The notes below the pieces were generated by a model. That model had not been told where the DNA came from. It searched no databases and saw only the letters and a program-made list of their open reading frames with translations. From Rhodopseudomonas_A palustris_F (GTDB taxonomy: Bacteria > Pseudomonadota > Alphaproteobacteria > Rhizobiales > Xanthobacteraceae), in contig NC_007925.1 in assembly GCF_000013745.1 (NCBI RefSeq), forward strand, positions 5,022,001-5,086,000: a DNA stretch of 64,000 bases, written 5' to 3'. Both the position numbers and the translations under genes were made by a program. Of this stretch, positions 56,760 to 64,000 are shown piece by piece; the stretch's first letter is position 1, and each line of letters starts with the position of its first letter.

Positions 56760-58877
56760 TCAAACCAGATGCAAAGCGTTGACCGCAAGGTCGATCGCCT
56801 TGATGCCGACGAACGGGATAATCAAGCCACCGAGCCCATAGACCAGCAGGTTGCGGCGCAGCAGCGCGCCGGCGCCGATGGCGCGGTAGGCGACGCCCTT
56901 CAAGGCCAGCGGGATCAGCGCGATGATGATCAGCGCGTTGAAGATGATCGCCGACAGGATCGCGCTCTGCGGGCTCGCCAGCTGCATGACGTTGAGCGCC
57001 TGCAGCTGCGGATAGAAGGCGAGGAAGATCGCCGGGATGATGGCGAAGTACTTCGCCACGTCGTTGGCGATCGAAAACGTGGTCAGCGCGCCGCGCGTCA
57101 TCAACAGCTGCTTGCCGATTTCCACCACCTCGATCAGCTTGGTCGGGTTGGAATCCAGGTCGACCATGTTGCCGGCTTCGCGCGCCGCCTGCGTTCCTGT
57201 GTTCATCGCCACACCGACGTCGGCCTGCGCGAGCGCCGGGGCGTCGTTGGTGCCGTCACCGCACATCGCTACCAGTTTTCCTTTGGCCTGTTCGTCGCGG
57301 ATCAGTTTCAATTTGTCCTCCGGCGTGGCCTGCGCCAGGAAGTCGTCGACCCCGGCTTCGGCGGCGATCGCCGCTGCGGTCATCGGATTGTCGCCGGTGA
57401 TCATCACGGTGCGGATGCCCATCCGCCGCAATTCGGCGAAGCGCTCGCGAATGCCGCCCTTGACGATGTCCTTGAGGTGAACAACGCCGAGCAGCCGGCC
57501 GTCCTTGGCGACCGCCAAAGGCGTGCCGCCGGCCTTGGCCACCTCGTCGGCGATCGCGAAGATCTCCCGCGCCGGCTCCGACATCGACGCCATCGCGCGC
57601 GCCGCGTTGCCTGATGCGATGGCGCGCGACCGCCCACCGCCTTCGACATGGTTGAGGATCGCATCCACCGCGCCCTTACGCACCCAGGACGCGCCGGCAT
57701 CGACGCCGCTCATCCTTGTCTGCGCGGTGAACGGAATGAAGGCGGCGTTGAGCTCCGCCATGTCGCGGCTGCGCAGGCCGTGCTTCTCTTTCGCCAGCAC
57801 CACGATGGAGCGACCTTCCGGCGTCTCGTCGGCCAGCGAGGCCAGCTGCGCCGCATCAGCCAGTTCAAGTTCGCTGACGCCGTGCACCGGGCGGAATTCG
57901 GTGGCCTCGCGATTGCCGAGCGTGATGGTGCCGGTCTTGTCGAGCAGCAAGGTGTCGACGTCGCCGGCGGCCTCCACCGCGCGGCCACTCATCGCCAGCA
58001 CGTTGAAGCGCACCAGCCGGTCCATGCCGGCGATGCCGATCGCCGACAACAGCGCGCCGATCGTGGTCGGGATCAACGTCACGAACAGCGCCACCAGCAC
58101 CACCACCGAGATCGAACCGCCCGCATAGGCGGCGTAGCTCGGGATCGTCACGGTGGCGAAGATGAAGATGATGGTGAGGCCGATCAGCAGAATGTTCAGC
58201 GCGATCTCGTTCGGTGTCTTCTGCCGCGCCGCGCCTTCGATCAGGCCGATCATGCGATCGAGGAACGAGGTGCCCTTCGATGCGGTGATCCGCACCACGA
58301 TGCGATCGGAAATCACCAGCGTGCCGCCGGTCACCGCCGAACGGTCGCCGCCGGATTCGCGGATCACCGGGGCGGATTCGCCAGTGATCGCCGCCTCGTT
58401 GACCGAGGCCACGCCGCGGATCACTTCGCCGTCGCCGGGAATGATATCGCCGGCTTCGACCAGCACCAGATCGCCTTGCTCCAGCTGCTCCGCGGCGACG
58501 CCTTCGTAGAGTTCGAAGTTGTCCTCGATCAGCAGCCGCTTGGCCTTGGTGTTGGAGCGGGTCTGCCGCAGCGTGTCGGCCTGCGCCTTGCCGCGGCCTT
58601 CGGCGACCGCTTCGGCAAAGTTGGCGAACAATACGGTGAACCACAGCCACAGGATGATCTGGAAGGTGAAGCCGAGATCGGCGCCACCCTGCACCACGTT
58701 TTTGGCGAAGATCACCGTGGTCAACGCCGCGACGACTTCGACCACGAACATCACCGGGTTCTTGATCATCAGCCGCGGATCGAGCTTGACGAAGGCCTGA
58801 CCGACCGCCGGCAGCATGATCGCCGGATCGATCATCGCCGAGCGGCTGGCCCGCCTGCTGGTTTTGAGTTTATCCAT
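56760..58877 (-). CDS. kdpB: KdpB catalytic subunit of potassium-transporting ATPase
   Basis: A P-type ATPase of about 705 residues. The phosphorylated Asp is in LLLDKTGTITLG, the actuator TGES loop in AITGESAPV, and the hinge region MCGDGTNDAPALAQADVG is intact. GGAG lies 8 bases ahead of ATG 58877; the GTG at 58886 is less likely. It drives K+ uptake with KdpA. Confidence 0.96.
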   Translation of the reverse strand: MDKLKTSRRASRSAMIDPAIMLPAVGQAFVKLDPRLMIKNPVMFVVEVVAALTTVIFAKNVVQGGADLGFTFQIILWLWFTVLFANFAEAVAEGRGKAQADTLRQTRSNTKAKRLLIEDNFELYEGVAAEQLEQGDLVLVEAGDIIPGDGEVIRGVASVNEAAITGESAPVIRESGGDRSAVTGGTLVISDRIVVRITASKGTSFLDRMIGLIEGAARQKTPNEIALNILLIGLTIIFIFATVTIPSYAAYAGGSISVVVLVALFVTLIPTTIGALLSAIGIAGMDRLVRFNVLAMSGRAVEAAGDVDTLLLDKTGTITLGNREATEFRPVHGVSELELADAAQLASLADETPEGRSIVVLAKEKHGLRSRDMAELNAAFIPFTAQTRMSGVDAGASWVRKGAVDAILNHVEGGGRSRAIASGNAARAMASMSEPAREIFAIADEVAKAGGTPLAVAKDGRLLGVVHLKDIVKGGIRERFAELRRMGIRTVMITGDNPMTAAAIAAEAGVDDFLAQATPEDKLKLIRDEQAKGKLVAMCGDGTNDAPALAQADVGVAMNTGTQAAREAGNMVDLDSNPTKLIEVVEIGKQLLMTRGALTTFSIANDVAKYFAIIPAIFLAFYPQLQALNVMQLASPQSAILSAIIFNALIIIALIPLALKGVAYRAIGAGALLRRNLLVYGLGGLIIPFVGIKAIDLAVNALHLV

Positions 58878-58901
58878 TGAGGTCACTCCGAATGTGGTCG
58901 A

Positions 58902-60605
58902 TCAGAACAGGGTGTTGGCGGTCATCGCGAGGTGCTCGACGATCGGGCCGAGCGCCAGCGCCGGAAAGAAGGTGAGACCGCCGATGATCAGGATGACGCC
59001 GACGACCAGGCCGATGAACAGCCCGCCGGTGGTCGGCAGCGTGCCGGCCGAGGCCGGGATCGATTTCTTCGCCGCCAATGATCCGGCCAGCGCCATCGCC
59101 GGCACGATCATGAAGAAGCGGCCGACCAACATCGAGGTGGCGAGCGTCAGATTGTAGAACAGCGTGTTGCCGGTGAGCCCGCCGAACGCCGAGCCGTTGT
59201 TGCCAGTCGCCGAGGTGAAGGCGTACAGCACCTCGCTGAAGCCGTGCGGGCCGGGATTGGCGATCGACGCCACCGCGGACGGCAGCACCACCGCCACCGC
59301 GGTCCAGCCGAGATACATCAACGGCAGCACCAGGATCGCCAGCATCGCCATCTTGACCTCGCGGGCCTCGATCTTCTTGCCGACATATTCCGGCGTTCGG
59401 CCGACCATCAAGCCTGCGACGAAGATCGCCAGCACCACGAACAACAGCATGCCGTAGAGCCCGGCGCCGACGCCGCCGACGATGATCTCGCCGAGCTGCA
59501 TGTTGATCAGCGGGATCATGCCGCCGAGCGCGGTGAACGAGTCGTGCATGGCGTTGACCGCGCCGCACGACGCGGCAGTGGTGATCACCGCGAACAGGCT
59601 GGAGGCGACGATGCCGAAGCGGACTTCCTTGCCTTCCATGTTGCCGCCGGCGAGCCGCAGCGCGTTGAGGCCGGTGGTGCCGCTGGCTTCAGCCCAATAG
59701 GTGATCGCCACGCCGGCGATGAACAGCACGCCCATCACGCCGAGGATCGCCCAGCCCTGCCGCTGATTGCCGACCATGCGACCGAACACGTTGGTGAAGC
59801 CGGCGCCGAGCGCGAAGATCGACAGCATCTGCACGAAATTCGACAGCGCGGTCGGGTTCTCGAACGGATGCGACGCGTTGGCGTTAAAGAAGCCGCCGCC
59901 ATTGGTGCCGAGCATCTTGATCGCCACCTGCGACGCCACCGGGCCGACCGCGATGGTTTGCTTGGCGCCTTCCAGCGTAGTGGCGTCGACATAGGCATTC
60001 AGCGTTTGCGGCATGCCCTGCCACACCAGGAACAGCGCGTAGACGACGCAGATCGGCAGCAGCACGTAGAGCACGCAGCGGGTGACGTCGACCCAGAAAT
60101 TGCCGATGGTGCGCATCGAGGAACGCGCGAAGCCGCGAATGAGGGCGACCGCCAACGCGATGCCGGTCGCCGCCGAGAGGAAATTCTGAGTCGTCAGGCC
60201 GAGCATCTGCGACAGATAGGACAGCGTGCTCTCGCCGCCGTAGTTCTGCCAGTTGGTATTGGTGAGGAAACTGATCGCGGTGTTGAACGCGAGATCCGGC
60301 GCCACCGCCGACTGCTCCTGCGGATTGAACGGCAACACCGCCTGCAGTCGCAGCACGGCATAGAGAATGAGAAAGCCGCCGACGTGAAACAATAGCATCG
60401 CCACCGTATAGGTGAGCCAATGCTGCTCGCGCTTGGCGTCGACGCCGCCGAGCCAGTACAGCCCGGCCTCGACCGGCCGCAGCAGCGGCGACAGCGGCGT
60501 CCATTCGCCGGTGAACACCCGCGTCATGTACCAGCCGAGCGGCTTGGCCAGCGCGACCACGATGGCACAGTACAATGCGATTTGAATCCAGCCGATGAGT
60601 GTCAT
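58902..60605 (-). CDS. kdpA: KdpA potassium-binding channel subunit
   Basis: A 567-residue integral membrane subunit with four selectivity-filter-like repeats; GTNGGGFFNANASHPFENPT and SATGNNGSAFGGL are the hallmark loops. Length is standard. It lies 12 bp after kdpF and 24 bp ahead of kdpB. Confidence 0.96.
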   Translation of the reverse strand: MTLIGWIQIALYCAIVVALAKPLGWYMTRVFTGEWTPLSPLLRPVEAGLYWLGGVDAKREQHWLTYTVAMLLFHVGGFLILYAVLRLQAVLPFNPQEQSAVAPDLAFNTAISFLTNTNWQNYGGESTLSYLSQMLGLTTQNFLSAATGIALAVALIRGFARSSMRTIGNFWVDVTRCVLYVLLPICVVYALFLVWQGMPQTLNAYVDATTLEGAKQTIAVGPVASQVAIKMLGTNGGGFFNANASHPFENPTALSNFVQMLSIFALGAGFTNVFGRMVGNQRQGWAILGVMGVLFIAGVAITYWAEASGTTGLNALRLAGGNMEGKEVRFGIVASSLFAVITTAASCGAVNAMHDSFTALGGMIPLINMQLGEIIVGGVGAGLYGMLLFVVLAIFVAGLMVGRTPEYVGKKIEAREVKMAMLAILVLPLMYLGWTAVAVVLPSAVASIANPGPHGFSEVLYAFTSATGNNGSAFGGLTGNTLFYNLTLATSMLVGRFFMIVPAMALAGSLAAKKSIPASAGTLPTTGGLFIGLVVGVILIIGGLTFFPALALGPIVEHLAMTANTLF

Positions 60606-60617
60606 GGTGTTCGCCCT

Positions 60618-60707
60618 TCAGAAACGCTCAGGCCGCAGCAAGGCGTAGGTCAGGTAGATCAAGAGCCCGACTGTCACGATGCCGGCGAGGGTGAGATCGA
60701 ATGTCAT
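60618..60707 (-). CDS. kdpF: KdpF small stabilising subunit
   Basis: A 29-residue single-helix peptide (MTFDLTLAGIVTVGLLIYL then TYALLRPERF), the exact length and C-terminus of KdpF (usual ending LLRPExF). GAGGAG sits 6 bases ahead of the ATG. It stabilises the KdpABC complex in the membrane. Confidence 0.93.
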   Translation of the reverse strand: MTFDLTLAGIVTVGLLIYLTYALLRPERF

Positions 60708-60718
60708 GGGTGTGCTCC

Positions 60719-60802
60719 TCAAAGCCGGTCGCAGCCGTAGGCGTAGCCGACCGACAGCGCGAAGAATCCAAGCCCGAGGCCCAGCATGAGAATGTCCAGC
60801 AT
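60719..60802 (-). CDS. 27-residue membrane peptide heading the kdp operon
   Basis: An ORF with an ideal ribosome site (GGAG, 6 bases) encodes MLDILMLGLGLGFFALSVGY and then AYGCDRL. It is one membrane helix with an acidic N-terminus and a short Cys-containing tail. Its stop codon runs into the GAGGAG of kdpF (TGAGGAG), so translation is probably coupled. I recall similar unnamed small ORFs before kdpF in other alphaproteobacteria. The function is unknown; it could be a second Kdp accessory peptide. Confidence 0.75.
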   Translation of the reverse strand: MLDILMLGLGLGFFALSVGYAYGCDRL

Positions 60803-61037
60803 GAGATGCTCCGTTGCGCGGTGATCTTGGCCGGCGGATCAGATCCCGGCCGAGTGATCAGGTGCGCCTGCCGGCATAGGTTTTCGAGGCGGCAGCGGCA
60901 GCGGACTTATAGGAATCTCATAAAGGCCGGCCTGCGGAACCGACGCCGCCCAATTGCGGCCCCCAATTGCGGCCTTGGCTTCGCGCCGGCGATAGCGCTA
61001 TGCCTCTCGCCGTTCACGGAAAGACGGGGTTCGCCTA
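60803..61037 (-). promoter_or_regulatory. kdp promoter region
   Basis: This is the divergent gap between kdp and the ychJ-like gene. The AT-rich element CTTATAGGAATCTCATAAAG at 60906-60925 is the only such island in a G/C-rich stretch and lies about 105 bp before the first kdp ORF. It could be the KdpE target or a promoter element. This is assigned on position and composition only. Confidence 0.35.
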
Positions 61038-61433
61038 ATGAAGTGCCTGTGCTGCGCCGACAAACCGTTCGATCAATGTTGCGGGCCGCTGCTCGCCGGG
61101 ACCACGCCGGCGGCAACTCCGGAAGCGCTGATGCGGTCGCGCTATGCGGCCTATGTCCGAAAGGACTTCGACTATATCCTCAACTCCACCGATCCGCAGG
61201 TCCGCGACGAACTCGACCACGACGCCAATCGCGCCTGGATGGACGGCTCGACTTTCACCGGGCTGGATATCTTGAGCAGTTCGCAGCAGGGCAGCCGCGG
61301 CGAGGTGGAATTCATCGCCTGGTTCCGGCAAGGCACCGGCCCCGAGCAAAAGCACCACGAGCGATCGGAGTTTCGCAAACATCGCGGCCGCTGGTTCTTC
61401 CGCGAAGGCCGCATGGTCGCCAACCGCGCGTGA
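61038..61433 (+). CDS. YchJ-family SEC-C motif protein
   Basis: A 131-residue UPF0225/YchJ protein: an N-terminal zinc-binding Cys cluster (CLCCADKPFDQCCGPLL), LMRSRYAAYVRKDFDYIL, and an NTF2-like domain ending VEFIAWFRQ and GRWFFREG. The family usually carries a second SEC-C motif at the C-terminus; that is absent here, as in short members. The function is unknown. Confidence 0.85.
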   Translation: MKCLCCADKPFDQCCGPLLAGTTPAATPEALMRSRYAAYVRKDFDYILNSTDPQVRDELDHDANRAWMDGSTFTGLDILSSSQQGSRGEVEFIAWFRQGTGPEQKHHERSEFRKHRGRWFFREGRMVANRA

Positions 61434-61634
61434 TGCCAAGCACCGCCGGTCGAAGGCGGCCGCCGATTCCGCGATCCATCGCCGCTAGACCGTATCCTAC
61501 TACTCCAAACAGCAAGCCCCGCGCCGCCTCGCCGGCGAGACTGGGGATAACTGGTGGTTTGCTGGACAGCCGTCATCCCGAAGCGATAATGGGCGGGACC
61601 CGGTCTTTTGAGTCGGCTGAGTCGGAGCGTAATC
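61434..61634. other. Short intergenic stretch, nothing recognised
   Basis: This is a 200-bp gap. GGAG at about 61621-61624 serves the next gene. No hairpin or repeat stands out. Confidence 0.3.
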
Positions 61635-62180
61635 GTGTCGTTGCAAGTGGCCATTCTGAAGGTGTTGTCGAGCTATCCCAACGGATGCGCGACCGTTGAC
61701 ATGCTCAAAGCCGACCTCGCGATTCTGGGCGCCAGCGGCAAAGACTGGACCGACCGGATGAATCAGATGTTGGCGCGCGCCCCGCAGCTCGACATCTTCG
61801 GTCAACGCCTCGTGGTTCGGAATGCCCACGGCTGGGAAGTGACCGCTGCCGGCCGCGAACTGCTGTCGACCATTGAGGTTGTAAACGTCGACGCGCCGCG
61901 CTCTGCCGTGCCCACCGCCGAGGCCTCGGCTGAGATGGCCGACACAACAGCCGTCGCGAATTCGCCGGCGTCCCCTGCGGCGCCCGACTCCGAGCGTCAG
62001 CGCTCGGCGCGGCCGCAACGCAACTTCGTGATCATCGAAGGCGGAAAATCGTTGCTGTCGGCACCCGGCGCCCCGGCTGATCGCCTTCCGCAGTCGACCG
62101 CGGCGGAACAAGGCTCGGGCAGCCTCGATCCGATCGACCCTCCGACCGCGGATTGCTGCGTTGCGCCGAACCGGGGCTGA
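61635..62180 (+). CDS. Hypothetical protein with winged-helix-like N-terminus
   Basis: A protein of about 181 residues, starting at GTG 61635 behind GGAG. The first 80 residues alternate helices and a beta wing (LQVAILKVLSSYPNGCATVD, MLARAPQLDIFGQRLVVR, GWEVTAAGRELL), resembling a small DNA-binding winged helix. The remainder is Ala/Pro-rich and low complexity. A TTG at 61608 would add nine residues of poor character. No family is named. Confidence 0.65.
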   Translation: MSLQVAILKVLSSYPNGCATVDMLKADLAILGASGKDWTDRMNQMLARAPQLDIFGQRLVVRNAHGWEVTAAGRELLSTIEVVNVDAPRSAVPTAEASAEMADTTAVANSPASPAAPDSERQRSARPQRNFVIIEGGKSLLSAPGAPADRLPQSTAAEQGSGSLDPIDPPTADCCVAPNRG

Positions 62181-62195
62181 GAACGAGCGTTCGCG

Positions 62196-62378
62196 TTATC
62201 GCGTGAACTGGATCGCCCACATGATCAGCAGCATCGCCGGCACGCTGATCGCGCAATAGGTGAGCCATTTCAGCAGCCCGGCCGCAATGCCCCGGCGAAA
62301 CGCCGCGATCAGCCGATAGGTCATGATGATCCACGGCAGAATGACCCCGACGACGATCGCGTCTACGTACCAACTCAT
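62196..62378 (-). CDS. Small two-helix membrane protein
   Basis: A 60-residue protein with two predicted membrane helices (VDAIVVGVILPWIIMTYRLI and LTYCAISVPAMLLIMWAIQF). The ATG at 62378 has AAGGGAA 7 bases upstream. A frame extending to 62672 has no coding character before this ATG. No family is recognised. It converges with the previous gene. Confidence 0.7.
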   Translation of the reverse strand: MSWYVDAIVVGVILPWIIMTYRLIAAFRRGIAAGLLKWLTYCAISVPAMLLIMWAIQFTR

Positions 62379-62764
62379 CTCGTGTTCCCTTGCTTCGCGC
62401 CAAACATAACATGCGCGAGAGCCCCGCCATGTCGGCAATTGGGATGATGACGTCACCGCGCCGGCGCTGCAGCAACCGTTGATCGCTGTCCGGGCCGCCT
62501 TACGCAACGACGCAGATGCAGCGACACCCGCGCACCACGCAGGATTGCAGCGGCGCAATTCGCCGCCCGTTGTGCGGACAATAAGCGGGGTGTGGCGCTG
62601 CGCACCGCCACCGAGACCGTCTGTTGGTGATTTCCGCGGCTGAAACCGCGACGACGACATCGAAGTCAACATTCGCTGATGCCGCGCAAAAGCCCCGTGC
62701 TATCATCGCCGGCAGCAAACCGTCGGACTTCGGCGGCTGACATCTCGAGAGTGGGAATTGGCGT
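62379..62764. other. Gene-free stretch of 386 bp upstream of mogA
   Basis: No supportable gene, palindrome or repeat is seen. The mogA ribosome site is weak (GAGTGGGAA about 10 bases ahead). Promoters for mogA-hypF and for the small membrane protein should lie here. Confidence 0.3.
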
Positions 62765-63286
62765 ATGGTGCGCATCGGCGTTCTGACCGTCTCCGACCGT
62801 GCCGCACGCGGCGAATATGAGGATCTCGGCGGCCCCGCCGTGGTCGCCTGGCTCAGCCGCGCCATCACCAGCCCCTGGGAGGCGGTCGGCCGCGTCATTC
62901 CGGACGGCGTCGACAGCGTGCGCGAGGCGCTGATCGCGCTGTGCGACGTCGACAAGGTCGACCTGCTGTTGACCACCGGCGGCACCGGCCCGTCGCCGCG
63001 CGACTGCACCCCGGAAGCCACCGAGGCGGTGATCGAACGGCTGATGCCCGGCTTCGGCGAAGCGATGCGGCTCGCCAGCCTGCAACACGTGCCGACCGCG
63101 ATCCTGTCGCGGCAACTCGCCGGCACCCGCGGCAAGACGCTGATCATCAACATGCCCGGCAAGCCGGCCTCGATCGCGGTGTGCCTGGAAGCGGTGTTCG
63201 CCGCGGTGCCGTATTGTCTCGACCTGATGGGCGCCGGGCGGATCGAAACCGACGCCTCGGTGATTGCCGCATTCCGGCCGAAATGA
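62765..63286 (+). CDS. mogA: Molybdopterin adenylyltransferase
   Basis: A 173-residue MoaB/Mog-fold enzyme that adenylates molybdopterin before molybdate insertion. Motifs: RIGVLTVSDRAARGEYED, TTGGTGPSPRDCTPEAT (MPT binding), and NMPGKPASIAVCLEAVF. It serves molybdenum enzymes such as the cox-like hydroxylase in this window. The last bases overlap the hypF start (AAATGA). Confidence 0.93.
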   Translation: MVRIGVLTVSDRAARGEYEDLGGPAVVAWLSRAITSPWEAVGRVIPDGVDSVREALIALCDVDKVDLLLTTGGTGPSPRDCTPEATEAVIERLMPGFGEAMRLASLQHVPTAILSRQLAGTRGKTLIINMPGKPASIAVCLEAVFAAVPYCLDLMGAGRIETDASVIAAFRPK

Positions 63287-64000
63287 CGATAGATCGCGGC
63301 GACCGCGATGCGCCGCTGAGCGTGGGCGAACGCATCCGCGTCCGCGGCCTGGTGCAGGGAGTCGGCTTCCGCCCCTTCGTGCACGCGCTGGCGCAGCGCC
63401 TGGCGCTTCTGGGCTCGGTGCACAACGACAGCGAAGGCGTGCTGATTCACGTCGCCGGCGAACGCGCCGCAATCGAGGCGTTGGTCGCGGCGATCAGCGA
63501 TGAGGCGCCGGCACTGGCCCATGTGGTCACGATCGAGCGCGCGCCGTGGAGCGCGCCCTCTGGCCTCGTGACATTTGCGATCGCGTCCTCGCCGGCCGAG
63601 CACGGTGGTCGCAACACCGCGGGCGTGGTGCCGGATGCGCGGATCTGCGCCGCCTGCGCCGCCGAAATCGACACGCCCGGCGAGCGCCGCTATCGCTATG
63701 CGTTTGCCAGTTGCACCGCGTGCGGTCCGCGGTTCTCGATCATCGACGCGATCCCCTACGACCGACCCAACACCACGATGCGCGACTTCGCGCTGTGCGC
63801 GCCATGCCGCAGCGAATACGACTCCCCGGCCGACCGCCGCTTCCACGCCCAGCCGATCGCCTGCCCGGATTGCGGCCCGCAGCTGTGGCTGGAGAACGCC
63901 GCCGGCGCGCGGGTGGCCGCCGACGATCCACTCACCGCCGCCGTCGACGCCTTGCGGCAGGGAAAAATCCTCGCGCTGAAAGGCCTCGGCGGATTTCACT
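63283..64000 (+). CDS. hypF: HypF carbamoyltransferase, N-terminal part (runs off the window)
   Basis: The open frame begins at ATG 63283 and continues to the window edge (239 codons). It has the acylphosphatase domain (RVRGLVQGVGFRPFVHALAQ), then two HypF zinc fingers (CAACAAEIDTP with CTACGPRFSII, and CAPCRSEYDSP with CPDCGP), then the start of the YrdC-like domain (GKILALKGLGGFH). HypF makes the thiocarbamate for the CN ligands of [NiFe] hydrogenase. The rest is expected to the right, with hydrogenase maturation genes. Confidence 0.93.
   Translation, partial: MTIDRGDRDAPLSVGERIRVRGLVQGVGFRPFVHALAQRLALLGSVHNDSEGVLIHVAGERAAIEALVAAISDEAPALAHVVTIERAPWSAPSGLVTFAIASSPAEHGGRNTAGVVPDARICAACAAEIDTPGERRYRYAFASCTACGPRFSIIDAIPYDRPNTTMRDFALCAPCRSEYDSPADRRFHAQPIACPDCGPQLWLENAAGARVAADDPLTAAVDALRQGKILALKGLGGFH

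Overview
The window is high-GC DNA from an alphaproteobacterium of the Bradyrhizobium/Rhodopseudomonas group (Nitrobacteraceae); Rhodopseudomonas is my best guess. This rests on the gene set (cox-type molybdenum hydroxylase, hypF, kdp, Ti-type traA), on the genomic REP-like palindromes, and on general protein resemblance. No database search was possible.

Left part (1-25,782) looks like accessory DNA. A complete type I secretion locus fills 663-16,112: an outer-membrane channel on the + strand, and on the - strand a giant repeat protein, two different ABC exporter subunits, an HlyD-type adaptor, a receiver-ATPase protein and a hybrid histidine kinase, packed with overlapping start and stop codons. 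A soluble triple-PAS chemoreceptor follows (16,768-18,471). Next comes a scrapyard of IS21-family and sugar-epimerase remnants (18.6-19.9 kb), then a mobilisation module (traD, traC, an oriT-like site, traA), an AlpA-type regulator and a P4-type integrase beside tRNA-Ser(GGA). This reads as the integrase end of an integrative mobilisable element. Its other end is not recognisable here.

Middle (26,064-37,628): trehalose synthesis (otsA, otsB) with an MFS transporter, a DUF3175 protein, a membrane chemoreceptor, and a three-gene molybdenum hydroxylase (CO-dehydrogenase-like, form II motif), separated by REP-type repeats.

37,801-45,770 is an operon usually annotated as urea carboxylase: ABC transporter, two DUF1989 proteins (UAAP1/UAAP2) and the carboxylase. 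Its leader contains a clear guanidine-I (ykkC) riboswitch followed by an intrinsic terminator, so the operon is best read as guanidine uptake and assimilation. No allophanate hydrolase lies in the window.

Right part (46-64 kb): small unknown genes, exbB-exbD-tonB behind an iron-control-like palindrome, a decayed SecA paralogue, a NifX/NifB-C-like protein, the kdp potassium operon with kdpF and a further 27-residue membrane ORF in front, a ychJ-like gene, mogA, and the start of hypF, which runs off the edge.
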